The notes: a model not told the origin generated them from the sequence alone. A stretch of 64,000 nucleotides of DNA from Platanthera guangdongensis (GCA_039583875.1 CM077151.1:111618609-111682608), one strand, 5' to 3'; positions 41,841 to 53,502 are shown, counted from the first letter of the stretch. Translations and numbers: made by a program.

Positions 41841-42933
41841 TCGCACGCTGATAGAGAAGTTGCTTGCCGAAGGCAAGATTGACTTGGCCAAGAAGGATTC
41901 TCCTTCTTATTCAAAGCCACCCACCTCAAAGGGCAAAGAAGTAGCTGAGGCATACCAGGAATGTGTGGATGTAGAGGACGAAGGCCGTCTGGGGCCGATC
42001 AATGTCCTGGTGGAGTGCTTCGATGCAGATGATGAAGGGGTTCTGGGACGCCTCTTCTTCATTCATGGTGGAGCAGGGACCGAGTCTTCTCGGAAATCAT
42101 CAATTTTAAGGGTCACCCGGGCAGAGGTGGCCTCTTCTTCCATTGCTCCTCCAAGTGAGGTTGTCACCTTTGGTCCAGAAGATCTACCTCAAACAACCAA
42201 CCCGTTTGATGACGCTGTAGTAATCAAGGCTGTAGTTGGAGACTTTACAGTTGATAGAATTCTTGTTGACACAGGCAGCTCGGTCAACCTCCCGTTCAAG
42301 TCTACTTTTGAGGCCCTGAGGACCGGAAAGCCTCTGCTTTCCACTGAGGGGCCACTCTATGGTTTCTCGGGAGAGAGAAAAGAAGTAGAGGGCAGCGTCA
42401 TCCTGCCCATGAAGCTTGGCGGGGCGACTAAGCAAATACAGTTCATAGTGGTTGACGCACCCAGCAGCTACCATACCATCTTCGGCATGCCCCTGTTGAA
42501 CAAGTATCAAGCGGTGGTTTCCACTCACCACCTTGCCATCAAGTTCTTTGCAGATGGAAGGATGTGTCGGGTTAGGAGTGACCCAAGAAGAGCAAGGGAG
42601 TGCTACGTCCGCACTGTCAACATGGTTGAAGCCAACCCTTCCCTTGCTCCAATAGAAGCTGTAGAATCCTCCCCCAGTTCAGAAGCCGCTGCTGATGAAG
42701 GTGCTCACCTGGAACCTGCCCAAGTGACGCAAGGAGTCCCCATTGCTGAGGGGGAGGAGAGGACGCTCTCCATCAACTCGGAGCTACCTGAATATCAAAA
42801 GGCTGAGTTAATTTCCTGCTTGCTGAATAACCTGGATGTCTTCGCCTGGTCAGCAGAAGACTTTCCAGGAGTGGATCCTGATGTTGCGTGCCACCACTTG
42901 AATGTTGATCCCGGCTGCAAGCCTATACAATAA
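41841..42933 (+). pseudogene. Tat-A protease region
   Basis: Same frame as gag. The active site is VDTGSSVNLPF with Asp at 42268-42270; VDAPSSYHTIFGMPLLNKYQA closes the domain. The linker DVFAWSAEDFPGVDPDVACH leads into RT. A TAA at 42931-42933 (after PIQ) interrupts the frame where Gln would be expected. Confidence 0.88.
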
Positions 42934-43720
42934 AAGAAGAGGGACATAGTCACAAAGCTTGCTGAGCCGATAAGGGAGGAGGTCGCAAAGCTCCTCAAAG
43001 CAAATTTTATCAAAGAAATTCAATATCCTACTTGGAATTCTAATGTTGTAATGGTTAAGAAACCAGGAGGAAAATGGCGAATGTGTGTAGATTTTACCAA
43101 ACTTAATAAAGCTTGCCCTAAAGATTGCTACCCCTTGCCTCGGATAGATTCTTTAGTTGATTCTGCGGTAGGGTACTCTTATATGAGTTTTTTAGATGCG
43201 TTTTCTGGTTATCACCAGATAATAATGCATAAGCCCGACATTCCTCACACGTCGTTCATTACTAATGATGGTTGTTATTGCTAACTTGTGATGCCCTTTG
43301 GGCTTAAGAATGCCGGTGCAACCTACCAATAGATGATGGACCGTGTGTTTAACCATCAGAAGGGGAGGAACCTAGAAGTGTATGTAGACGATCTCTTGAT
43401 TAAGAGTAAGTCATTTTTGCTGCACTTGCGAGACCTAGCAGAGACGTTCGCTACTCTGCGTATGTACAAAATGAAGCTCAATCCTTTGAAATGTACGTTT
43501 GGGGCGAGTAAGGGGAAGTTTTTTGGTCATCTCCTTACTCCGGAAGGACTTGCCCCCAACCCTGATAAAGTGAAAGCCATCCTTGATATGCCTACCCCTC
43601 GTTCGCCTAAAGAAGTTCAGTAGTTAGGGTGGAGGCTAGCAGGCCTTGCGAGATTTCTCTCTCGAGTTGGAGATAGGAGTGCTCCATTCTTCAAAACTCT
43701 CCGAGGAGCATCCAAGTTTG
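42934..43720 (+). pseudogene. Tat-A reverse transcriptase pseudogene
   Basis: Continues in frame: VVMVKKPGGKWRMCVDFTKL, NKACPKDCYPLPRIDSLV, SFLDAFSGYHQI, MPFGLKNAGATYQ and the catalytic YVDD at 43381-43392, then GHLLTPEGLAPNPDKVKAIL. In-frame stops: TAA 43282-43284, TAG 43330-43332, TAG 43621-43623. The frame shifts between 43624 and about 43730. Confidence 0.92.
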
Positions 43721-43721
43721 A

Positions 43722-44651
43722 GTGGACGGAGGAATGCCCAAAGCTTTTGAGCAGTTCAAGATGCAACTGACCTCAGCACCCCTGCTTCAGAGTCCCCGGC
43801 TAGGAGAGATTCTTTTCTTATACCTAGGGGTTGGCCCTGAGGCCGTCAGCTCCGTTCTTCTTTGGGAAGAAAGCAGAAAGCAATTCCCAATTTACTATGT
43901 TAGCCATATCCTGAAGAGTGCTGAGACACGGTATCCAATTTTGGAGAAGTTAGCCTTGACGCTAGTCATGTCAGCTCGCAAGCTCTGCCCGTACTTCCAA
44001 GCACATTCAATTCAAGTCGTCACCGATCAGCCTTTGAAGGGTGTGTTGGAAAAGCCAGAACATTCCGGCAGACTAGCTAAGTGGGCAATAGAGTTGAGCG
44101 AATTTGAAATCTCTTATGTGCCCAAGATAGCCATTAAAGCTCAGGTCCTAGCAGATTTTCTAATTGACATGCCAGAGTCCAGTTCTGATCGAGCAGAAAG
44201 GTCACCTTTGGCTTGGACCATCTACGTTGATAGTGCCTCAGGAAGAAGTTCTTCTGGAGCGGGAGTGGTTCTCATCAATCCAAACGGAGTCAAATTGGAG
44301 CAGGCCATCAAATTTTACTTTCCTGTAACCAATAATCAGGCCGAGTATGAATCTTTGCTAGCAGGCTTGAGGCTTGCAAGAGAACTTGGAATCGATCATG
44401 TTCATATCAAAACTGATTCTCTGGTGATGGCGTCACAAGTCCTCGGTAACTTCGAAACAAGAGAGCCAATCTTGAAGAAATATCTAGCTCTTGTGAAGAT
44501 AGAAGTCGGCAGGTTCAAGAGCTTTACCATCGAGCACATCCCCAGAACAGAAAATGAGGAGGCAGATTTTCTTTCCAAGTATGGGATGCTTTCAGGAGGA
44601 ACAACTTCCGAGCTCTTCCGCCCGGCAGTGGTGGAAGGAGATCTGATGTAA
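43722..44651 (+). pseudogene. Tat-A RNase H plus second RNase H
   Basis: Residues 1-150 give the usual gypsy RNase H (ILEKLALTLVMSARKL, YFQAHSIQVVTDQPLKGVLE, HSGRLAKWAIELSEFEISY). From about 44217 a second RNase H follows (WTIYVDSASGRSSSGAGVVL, NNQAEYESLLAGLRLARELG, KTDSLVMASQVLG, ENEEADFLSKYG) with the expected acidic residues. Two RNase H domains mark the Tat lineage. TAA at 44649-44651 ends the open stretch and the integrase continues in the same frame. Confidence 0.93.
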
Positions 44652-45923
44652 GTAGACCAACGTACCTCTTGGATGGACCCATTCATCCTCTATCTGTCAA
44701 CAGGAGATTATCATCATACAGTCAGAGATAAGAAAAAGTTCAGAATAAAAGCAGCTCATTACTTCCTAGTGGCGGGAGTCCTCTACAGAAAAACTTTCCT
44801 CTATACCATGGCCCGGTATGTTTCAGAAGAAGAAGCTTTCACTATTTTGCAAGAGGTTCATTCAGGAGAGTGTGGAAGCCACTCGGGAGCAAGAACTCTT
44901 GAAAAACGAATCCTGCGGCAAGGATATTTCTGGCCCACTATGAAGAGAGACTCTGAGATCTATGCCAGAAAGTGTGTTCAGTGCCAAAATTTTGCTCCAC
45001 ATCAGCACCAAGCAGCTCAGTCCCTCAGATCGATTGCAACTCCTTGGCCCTTCGCAGTTTGGGGAATGGACCTCCTCAGTCCTTTTCCCATGGCAAGCAG
45101 TCAGCGACGTTTCATCATCATAATGATCGACTACTTCAGCAAGTGGATCGAAGCCAAGGCATTGCTAAGACAACTACTCAGGTCGTCAGAAACTTCATTT
45201 GGGGGGGAGATTGTCTGTCGGCATGGAATTCCAATGGCTATAATCACTGATAATGGGCCACAATTCAACAACTTCGAGATGATAGATTTTTGCAGGCAGA
45301 TCAGAACAAAGCTGCGGTTTGCATCAGTTCATCATCCTAGAAGCAATGGCCAAGTAGAAGCCACCAACAAGCAGATCCTCAATTTGCTCAAAACGAAGGT
45401 GCCGAATATCAAGGGCAGCTGGGCTGATCAGCTTCCATCAGTCCTCTGGTCCCTTAGGACAATGCCATCATCCGCAACTGGGGAGACTCCATTCAAACTT
45501 TCTCATGGCTCAGAGGCACTTATTCCAGTTGAGTTTGAAGTCCCGTCACCCAGAGTTCTTCTTGCAAGAGAAGGCGCTGAGGACTGGCTTGAGTTGAATA
45601 GTGAAGAGATGAGGTTCAGCTTGGAACACATCGAGGCCATTAGAGATCAAGCAGCCATAAGGAAAGACGAGGTCAAAAGAAGGATGGCCCGCTACTTTGA
45701 TTAGAACGTGAGGATCAAACACTTCCAAGTGGGAGATCTCGTTCTAAAGAAGATTGATGCTGCTACAAGAGCTGGTTCAATTGGGAAGCTTAATCCAAAT
45801 TGGGCCGGCCCTTTTGTTGTCAAAGAAGCGTTAAAGAGCGGCGCTTACCGCTTGCAGACATACGAAGGAGAGGATATACCACACACATGGAGCTGGGATG
45901 ATCTCAAACGGTTCTATTCTTGA
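44652..45923 (+). pseudogene. Tat-A integrase
   Basis: Zinc motif HSGECGSHSGARTLEKR .. CVQCQ; core with Asp 45069-45071 (WGMDLLSPF), Asp 45249-45251 (TDNGPQF) and Glu 45357-45359 (GQVEATN), so the DDE triad is intact; C-terminal domain FQVGDLVLKK, KLNPNWAGPFVV, ending HTWSWDDLKRFYS and TGA at 45921-45923. The only break is a TAG at 45702-45704. This is the best preserved integrase in the window. Confidence 0.93.
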
Positions 45924-46420
45924 ACCTCCTTTTTTTCTACTTTGTGTATCCTCTTCAAGAGTTATTATGAATAAAAACTACTTGCTAACGCTTCTTCAAG
46001 TGTTGTCTATGTAATCATGACAGATGAAACGCTAAGAAAGATTCCAAAAACGGTTCTGCGCCTGAACTCCCTTTTCTTTCTTATGTTTGCTTTGCAAATA
46101 CATTTTGTTAATCAAATTATCCATACTGACACTTTTTTCTAGTGTTTTTTCTCTCTCCGAAAGACCTATAACGGTTCCCTGATACCAGGAGACATCGCCG
46201 AGTTTAGCAAGACCTCCCCTAGAGCTGTTGTCATTAGCGTAACACCACAAAGACCACGTGTTGCGAGGAGATTTCGCACCGTGTAGTGGGAGCTTGCAGG
46301 ATCTAGTGCGGTTGGATTCTGGACTTCGGATCCCGGCAAGTACCTGACCCCACCTATGCATTATGGAGGGCTGGGTGGGAGTAAAGCTCTACCATGCCGC
46401 AATAGGGATATCGTTACAAC
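45924..46420 (+). other. Tat-A noncoding spacer after integrase
   Basis: No gene. GAATAAAAA at about 45970 could serve as a polyadenylation signal for the sense transcript. Nothing else is seen. Confidence 0.4.
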
Positions 46421-47080
46421 TTCGATGATCGCGTGAGGAAAGTATGCCGTTCCGGCTCACCTGCCCGCGGGTCATCTTAGCTTGTAACCCTCGAACACTC
46501 CATGGTACCATCAAGCAGTGCCTGCAGGAGACCCACAGCTTAGACTGTACTCCAGGCAAGAGGGCAGGGAACCGTTACGCCAAATGAGCATCTTGCTCTT
46601 CACAGGGAATTATGTGCGGACTGGTTTTCTCTATGCGCTCAGTCCGCCTGTTTGGGTTGATTTTATAGCTTGTAGCCCGGTGAGGAAAGTATGCCGCTCC
46701 GGCTCACCTGCCCACCTGATCGCAAGCTATAGATCATTTCTATTACGAGCGGATTGGTTTTCTGTATCCGCTCAGTCCGCCAGCTTCTTTGGGTTGATCG
46801 TATAGCCTGTGGCCTGGTGAGGATAGCAATGCCATGTGCACCTGCCCACCGGGTCGCAAGCTGTAGGTCATTTCTATCTTGGGCGGAGCGACTTTATCTA
46901 TCCGCGCAGTCCGCTAGTTTCCTTGGGATGATTTTATAGATTGTATTTCTATCTTTGGCGGACTGGTTTTATGTATCCGCTCAGTCCGACGGTTTCCATG
47001 AGATTGCAGGCTATAGATCATCTTTTATTACGAGCAGGTTGGTTTTCTGTATCCGCTCAGTCCGCCGAATGATTTTCATA
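46420..47080 (+). repeat. Tat-A 3' tandem array, ~133-bp units with GCGGAC core
   Basis: A unit made of GCGGACTGGTTTTCTGTATC, CGCTCAGTCCGCC, a TTGGGTTGAT.TTATAG block and CACCTGCCCACC..TCGCAAG recurs. GCGGA starts at 46616, 46749, 46883, 46968 and 47034 (spacing 133, 134, then shortened units); partial units extend left to about 46430. The position between pol and 3' LTR matches the variable 3' repeats known from Tat/Retand elements. Confidence 0.85.
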
Positions 47081-47550
47081 TATTATAATTTGATAAGTTA
47101 ATAAAGAGAATTGCGGACTCTACTAGAAAATAAAGTTCCACCTGGCATTGTTATCAGCTGGCTACTTCCGTCATTTTTTAAGGCGAATATTGGATGGATT
47201 GATAAGTTGAATTCTCTAATCAGCAAGATTCGTTATGAATGATCTGTGTCGTGCGGACTGCAATTGAAACTCAACAGAGTCCGCCTGACAATTTCTTCTC
47301 ATTCCAATGACGGACAATAATTGTCACTAATCAGCAAGTTAAAAAGCTGCGGATTTATCAGCGTGTCGTGCGGACTGCTAAGTGTCGGTGCAGTGAGCGT
47401 GGAAAAAGAACATTGCAGGAAGCACACATGCCAAAAATATCCTTTCTTTCTATTTCATCAAAAACTGTTTACATCATTCTATATGTTCGGCGGACTGCGA
47501 TCTTGCGTCCGCCCCTTTTACAAAAACCAAAAAAGATAAAAATACATTAA

Positions 47551-49391
47551 TCAATCTGTAGTCTTTTGTTTCTTTTCTGGAGGTGCAGGGCTTTCGCCAA
47601 CAATGTCGATTTCTAGAGAGTAGACACCCGAGCCGCTTCCGCTGCTATCTGATCCTGTACTTAAGGCGGACCCGCTATGCGAGCTCCCGGTAGCAGAGGA
47701 GTATGCAGAGGTGTCGGACTCGGCGGATGATCCCCCTGCTCGCTGGCTCGAGGCAGCATTGTCCGCTATTTCCTTGGCGTCTTGCCCTTCGCCCTGCCCT
47801 CCGTCTTCTTCTTCTTCTTCTTCATCTTCTTCTTCCTCTTCTTCTTCAATGATATCCTTGCCTTTTTTAGCCCTCTCCATCGCTGCGACCTGCGGAGCCA
47901 GCTCAGGGAAGATCTCCAAGAAAGGGACGCCATCCACTCCCTCCTTTATGAAGCCGTCGCGGACAAGTCGCTCAATGGCGACCTCGACGGTCTCCTTCAA
48001 GAAAGGGAGCATGGTAGCCTGGAAGTTGTTGTTTTCCAAGTCATAGGCGACCTGCGCAAAACAAAAGCAAACGTCAGACAAATCTCGGCGGAAAGCAAAT
48101 TAAGGCCGCTGCGAATTCAACTAACCCCAAGCTCTTCTCTTTGCTGAGCAACCCTTTTTCCCAACCGCACTTTCCTTTCCTTTAGCGCTTTATTATCCTT
48201 TTGAAGTTGTTCATTCTGCCTCAACAGGTCTCTGGCCAGGGTGGCAATATAGTGGTTTGTCACCATGGTGTTCGCAGCGGCCTGAGAGGCTAGCAGAGGG
48301 AGGAAGGCGGCGGGCACCTTCTTAAGGTCGCTCAAGTTGCACTTTCCGTAAAGCGCGGAGATCGCAATATGGGCGTGTCGTGTTATTCGCGGACTCTTCC
48401 ATGAAGGGAGTGCGGTGGATAGTCGGACGTGTTTGTTCTTGCTATACCAGTGGACCATAGGGTTCCCCCTAAGATCCTTCTGGCTGATGCCGAAGCCGCT
48501 CATGGTGAAGCTTTCAGAGGAAGAGTAATCCGCCGTGGGATCCCCTTCCTCCTTCCTCTTTCTTGCGACTGCTTCTTTCTTCTCTTTCTGTGTAGGAACG
48601 AAGCCGCTAGGTGTCTGCGGCATGTTAGCGGGTACCGCCAAGGTCGCTGCAAAAACAAATTGGTTAAACACCAAGGTCGCAGCGGATGCAAAAGCTGAGT
48701 TCGGAAGCTACTTACTCTCTTCGGGCATGACGTCCGCTAAGCTTGCCGGCAGCGGAATATAATGCTCGATGTCAAGACTAGCGTTGGCCAAGAACTTGAC
48801 AATGGCGGATTCTAAGTCATCCAGTTACACACTTTTGAAGGCGGAGTCCGCACGCACCTGCGGATAGGTGTGCGCGAACCCTAGGTCGCCCTCAAAAATC
48901 AGGAACCTAGAGGTCCAGTTGTGGATTTTGTTGGGAAGGCCAACAACCTTCATCCCCCTGCAGTAGAAGTATATAACCCCCTTGTAGGGGCGGCCTCCAG
49001 AAGCGGTAATGGAGCGGACAGAGAATATCTTGCCGAAGACATTCATCGAAAAAACGATCTTTTCAGATCGCAAATAAGAGACAAAGCTGCAGATCGCAGC
49101 AAGTGTATTCGGCGCAAGCTGGCCAGGCACCATTCCATAGTGCTCAAAGATGGCGGCGAGTTCCCATAGAAGCGGAAACTTGAATCCGCTATCAAAATGG
49201 TCCACTGGGATGGCGATCTGGGTTGCGGTTTAGAAGTTTAACCTTTCTTGATGGGCGGGAAGGCGGACAAGGATATTCGAGTTCGCCATCTTCTTTTCGA
49301 CAAAGGCGTCCAGGTCGGCCTCTGTCAATGTGCATTTCCGGTGGTCTGCGGAGTGGAAGGCGACAGCAACTTCAGTATGCACGGACACCAT
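47551..49391 (-). pseudogene. Tat-A antisense gene B: three-exon gene with gypsy-transposon-type domain
   Basis: Minus strand. TATAAATA at 49462-49455, ATG at 49391 (MVSVHTEVAVAFHSADHRKC). Exon 1 (49391-48716) holds a domain like the one annotated as putative gypsy-type transposon (FPLLWELAAIFEHYGMVPGQ, LAPNTLAAICSFVSYL) and has TAA at 49232-49230 and 48827-48825. Intron 1 is GTAAGT 48715 to CAG 48657. Exon 2 (48656-48126): SSSESFTMSGFGISQKD, then a coiled coil. Intron 2 is GTTAGT 48125 to CAG 48052. Exon 3 (48051-47551): Glu/Asp run, Ser-rich tail, ending KKQKTTD. Antisense ORFs after pol are known in Tat elements (Grande1 gene 23, Retand). Splicing is predicted, not shown. Confidence 0.78.
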
Positions 49392-49454
49392 TTTGCAGGC
49401 CGCAGGGTTCCTTTTACTTCAGCTGTTTCCTGCATAAGAGAAAGCGGAAGGCCC

Positions 49455-49870
49455 TATTTATAGCTAAAGGGTCTGACAGCTTTTTTATCAGGTCGCATAG
49501 CTCGCAGATCCAATCCGCACAGTCCGCAAAAAATTAAAGCATAGCCAAAACAATAATGCGGATACAAACACAGATTCACATGCCAAGGAAAATTCAAAGC
49601 AAAAAGTTGTGGCGGACACAGCTTTCATCCGCCAAGTTCGCGATGATTCATTCCGGCACCAGACATAAGAGGCGGACACAATTTAAGTCCGCCTAGGTCG
49701 CAAATTTTCCCACCTACAGAAGTTAAATAACGAGAAGCGGACATAACATTAGTCCGCACAATTCGCGACAGATCAAGCCAAGGATTAAGCTACATAATTT
49801 GCGGATATATAATTTGAGTCCGCACAGATCGCAACAGAGTTCAGTTTACAACACAGCGTTGTTTGAAGCA
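49455..49870 (-). promoter_or_regulatory. Antisense gene B promoter: spaced GCGGAC/GTCCGC hairpins plus TATA box
   Basis: Four to five repeats of GCGGACA, ~9 AT-rich bases, AGTCCGC and a trailing TCGC occur between 49870 and 49500; the clearest is GGCGGAC (49671-49677) facing GTCCGCC (49687-49693). TATAAATA lies at 49462-49455 on the minus strand. Confidence 0.65.
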
Positions 49871-49923
49871 CAATTATACAAACAAGTATACAATTAAACA
49901 GAAAAGCTCGTGGCATTGCGGAC

Positions 49924-51900
49924 TCAGCGGTCCCTATTATCGGTCCGCGCCGGCCTTTCCGCCCTATCTCTGCATAAATGATCTACTTGGTCGCTTATCT
50001 GAAGAATCTCGCTGTACACGCGGCAGAGGTGATGATGAATAACATTTATGGTCCGGTGCATATGAGCAGCTTCACGATCTACCCGGCTGAGGGGCACCAT
50101 TGGCTCCGTTGCCGGCCTCGACTCCTCATCCGCAGACTGTTGGACACCACCTGCCGGTGCGGCGATCTCTGGAGCAGCGCGATATGACACTCGCGACCTC
50201 TGCTCAGCGACCTCAGCAGCCCGCTTCCCTTTTTCTTCGCGCAGTGATGCCAAGTGCTTGCCTTTATAGAATCGGACATCATCCACATGCCTCTTCTTCT
50301 CCCTTTCAGACCTCTCCAGCGCCCTCGAGATGCTGGCGATCTGGACTTTTAGGACTTTCTCGCGCTCTGCGGACGCTTTCTCACGTGTCGCGGACGCCCT
50401 CTCGCGCTCCTCTGACTTCTCTAACTCTGCTTTAACACATTGCATCTCAGCTTGGAATTTCTTCTCTAACTCTTTAATAATATTCAGGCTGGGCGGCTCA
50501 TCCCCCGCGGATTCCACGTGCGAGACCCCGTCAGCACCAGTATTTGGTGTGACCACGATCTCGCCACTCTCAATGGAGCCCGACGGCGACTTTCTACCTG
50601 CAACAAACAAAGTCAACTTCACATTTAAAGGCAGTTCGCGGCGGACGCAAAGAAAGGATGAAAGATCACTTTTAGACATAGCAGCAGCGAGTTACCGACT
50701 ATCGAATATGATTGGCCGCCTTGCCCGCTCCGGGTCAAAGGCGCTTAACCGCTTCTTCCATTCGCGATGAACCTTTGCTCTTTTCTCAGCAGCCGAACTT
50801 GTTGAGACCACAATATCGTCCGTCTCAGTGATGATTTTGATTGGTCTTGACATCCGCGGCGGCGACCTGTAAAGCCACTGACGCTTAAAGTATTTAGGCG
50901 CCGGTTGAAGTTTACCTGACCGCAGCAGCTCCGCAGCAATCCGCAGATCCTCAGCAGCTTTATCTGTCGCGACCTGCTTCGAGGCCGCCCCCACCGCAGC
51001 AACATGAGCAACAATTTGTTTCTTCTGCTCCTCAATCTTCTGCTTCAACCTCTCCCTCTCTTCTTCCTCCGCAGCGGACAAAGAAGGGAGTTCGCTGTCC
51101 TTTTTCCCAGTGTCTTCCGCCTCAGATTGCTGCAGTACAACCATCAAGGATTCATTGATTAAATCAAGTTGATCGACGTCTAGGGAATCAATTATCTCAT
51201 CCGTGGATAAACTGACCGTGGAAAGGGAATTGTCCCCATGGATTTGGGCTTCCGGTGTGACCAGATTGCTATCAGGAACTTCTTTGTCGCGCGGTCTGTA
51301 TTGTAAGTCTGCATCCCCAGTCGACTTGGAGACGTTCTTCTCCTTCATTGCGCGCAGTTTCTTCTCAACCCGCTCGGCGACGGTCGCCCCATCCCTCTTC
51401 CTCTTCTTTCTTTTAGCAGTCTTCTCAGCAGAATCCGTAGCGGATCCCCCTAAATTGGGCTGGTTTTCGCGGACAGGCTCAGGATTCACAGCAGTCAATG
51501 CCTTTGAGGGCGCATCGTCCTCTTCCTCAGTCCGCCTATCTTCTTCATCCAAGTTAACAATAGGCACCTGGCCATTGGGAGAAGATATGTCAGCCTCAAT
51601 GTGTTCGCCAACGGTGTCCGCCGAGGTTGCGGTTTTCTAGGAAGGGGCAGAGTCCGACAGGGTCACCATCTTTTCACTTCTCAATGGTTCAGCGTCGACT
51701 GCGGCATCCTCGCGAGTTGATATGTCGGCACGGCAGACTGCTTTCTCCGCGGGCTTTTGTCTGTGGGAACTCTCTCCTGTAGGGCGGACAACATCCTTTC
51801 TTGTCGACCTCTTTACTATCTTCTTGGTCTTCATAGGCGTTGTCAGTGCTGGGTCGCCTTTTGCAGTGAGACTATAGAAGAAAGCTCCAAGCCTTGCCAT
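49924..51900 (-). pseudogene. Tat-A antisense gene A: two-exon coiled-coil protein
   Basis: Minus strand. TATAAATA at 51992-51985, ATG at 51900 (MARLGAFFYSLTAKGD). Exon 1 runs to about 50696 with one TAG at 51639-51637; it has basic clusters (KTAKRKKRKRDG) and Glu/Lys-rich helices. A ~100-bp intron (donor GTAACT at 50695, acceptor near 50598-50594) keeps the frame. Exon 2 (to TGA at 49926-49924) is a long heptad-like coiled coil (FQAEMQCVKAELEKSEERER, LERSEREKKRHVDDVRFYKG). No enzymatic motif seen. A nuclear structural or DNA-binding role is only a guess. Confidence 0.72.
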
Positions 51901-51984
51901 GCCGGACTGGAAAGTGGAGACCGCAAGTGGTGAGTAGCGCCCCGTGTCGATCGGGATTCTCAACAGTTCCAGGCCCTCCAGCGA

Positions 51985-52081
51985 TATTTATAGCGTTGGC
52001 GGCATTTTCGAGGCTTGCGGACTCGGCGGTTAAGAAAACATTTTCAAAGTTTTCTGGAAACTTAAAAATATGCGGGGATTA
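51985..52081 (-). promoter_or_regulatory. Antisense gene A promoter and sense polypurine tract
   Basis: TATAAATA reads on the minus strand at 51992-51985, preceded by CCGAGTCCGCAAGC. On the plus strand TATGCGGGGATTA just before the 3' LTR (to 52081) is the only candidate polypurine tract and is weak. Confidence 0.55.
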
Positions 52082-52845
52082 TGTTAACCCCTCAGTCCGC
52101 AACATCCTGCATGATGCCAAACCCCCCCCCCCCCCCCCCCCTTTCAAAAGGCGCGGATGCGATTTGTCAGTCCGCCCAGTCCGGCAATGTCACCAATCGG
52201 ACACCAAGGATGGTACCCCAGCAGCGGACGCAAGAACCTGTCCGCTCAGTCCTCCAGGACTGGCATACCAGATTCTCTGTAGCGGCGGATGCAGTGTCTC
52301 GTCCGCCCAGGCCGCCGCCCTCCAGCAGGATCGCGCCCAGCAGCGGTGGAAGCACCAGTCCGCGAGCCCAGTCCGCCCCTTCTGCGTGAACTGGCGTGTT
52401 CTTTCTTTTTGCTTCCCGTCACCGCTGCCCGGTTCTCCTGTACCCCGGGCAGCCGGTTATTTTAGCCATGCCCGTTTGGGCAGGCTCCCTATCCTATAAA
52501 TAGAGGGGAGGTGGTGCACCCAAGGCACGCTGACTCGGACCCAGGAGCCTACTTGTTACAGGCTACGGACTCGAATCTTGTGCCTTGCGGACTCCCCCTC
52601 GCTCTGCTCTTGTCAACCTTTTCCTTTCACTTGTAACCCAATCCTTCTTCAATCAAGGGAAAGCCCGTCGCAAGAGAGGCATTCAGGCCGCGACGGGCGA
52701 AGTCTGTTCTTGCCGTGGCTCACGGCCCTGCTCTTCTTCCTGCCCTCATCCGCTTAGTAGATTACTACTCGCAGTCTCCCTATTCCCCGGTGTTCGAACC
52801 GTTAGCTGGTGGTGCTCGACCCCTCTGTGTTTTCGTGCATCAACA
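52082..52845 (+). repeat. Tat-A 3' LTR
   Basis: TGTTAACCCC to CATCAACA, colinear with 39644-40398. TATAAATA at 52495-52502. The C run is longer here (about 52123-52142). Confidence 0.94.
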
Positions 52846-53502
52846 CTCTTGATTCCAGAAAGCTACATTAGTAGTTTGCATGAACTTGGCAAGTACATCT
52901 TCCAATGTTGGCTTCCTTGGTTTGGGTTGTTGTGGTTTTCCAAACACAGGTTGCTTGCCTTGATTTCATTGTCCTCCCCAAGAGAAATTGGGTTGGTTCC
53001 TACATCCAGGATTGTATGTAAAACTATACGGTTTGTTTGCTTGGTTAAAAGGAGGTCTGCTGTTGTTGCCCATATAGTTAACATATTATTGCACTTGAGG
53101 TTCACAACCAGGAATACCACTAAATGAAGGGTCCCATTGTTGAGATAACATCGAGTGTGATGCTAAGGAAAGGTTATCCATCTTCTGTTGAAGCTTCTCC
53201 GCTTGAATGGCTAAGGAGTGACAACATCCACTTCATACAATCCTGCAGGCTTATTAGGCTTTTGTCTCACGGTACTCCATTAATAGTTATTCATCGCCAT
53301 GTCTTCTATCAACTGTTGAGCCACTTCAGGTGTCTTATTGTTCAAGGTGCCTCCACTAGCTGCATCGATCATCTGTTTAGTGGCTAGATTGACACCATTA
53401 TAAAAAATCTGAATCTGAAGCCAGGAAGGCAGTGCATGATGGGGACATCTACTTAAAAGATCCTTGAATCATTCCCATGTATCGTAGAATGATTCATAAG
53501 AG
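52846..53502 (-). pseudogene. Athila-B gag, N-terminal side of the Tat-A insertion
   Basis: Minus strand from 53502: SYESFYDTWE, FKDLLSRCPHHALPSWLQ, ATKQMIDAASGGTLNNKTPE, an Asn/Pro-rich stretch (NYMGNNSRPPFNQANKPY), and PTLEDVLAKFMQTTN up to the Tat-A LTR. It continues at 39643 with the gag end, proving one element split in two. The first half of the capsid domain is missing because copia sequence takes over at 53503. Confidence 0.88.

Larger units (their letters stand above)
39644..52845 (+). mobile_element. Tat-A: complete Ty3/gypsy Tat-type element inserted in Athila-B gag
   Basis: Two 755-764-bp LTRs flank gag-pol with two RNase H domains, a 3' repeat array and two minus-strand genes. 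The target is Athila-B gag: the protein-coding match ends at 39643 and resumes at 52846. Flanking pentamers are GTCTT (39639-39643) and CTCTT (52846-52850), a target duplication with one change. By eye the LTRs differ at about 35 positions, so the insertion is younger than its host. Confidence 0.95.
27010..53502 (-). mobile_element. Athila-B: Athila-type element, 5' end lost, carrying two nested insertions
   Basis: On the minus strand: gag (53502-52846, then 39643 down), protease, RT, RNase H, integrase, a 66-bp repeat, an internal promoter, an ATHILA-type ORF, a long 3' region, the polypurine tract and the 3' LTR (28577-27010). Tat-A splits the gag and the foldback array splits the extra ORF. 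The 5' LTR, primer site and gag start are absent: gag stops at 53502 where copia sequence begins. The LTR abuts Copia-A at 27009/27010. Confidence 0.9.

Noticed and set aside
47815..47860. (CTT)n tract as a microsatellite outside genes
   Set aside because: It encodes the Glu/Asp run of antisense gene B exon 3, so it is listed within that gene.
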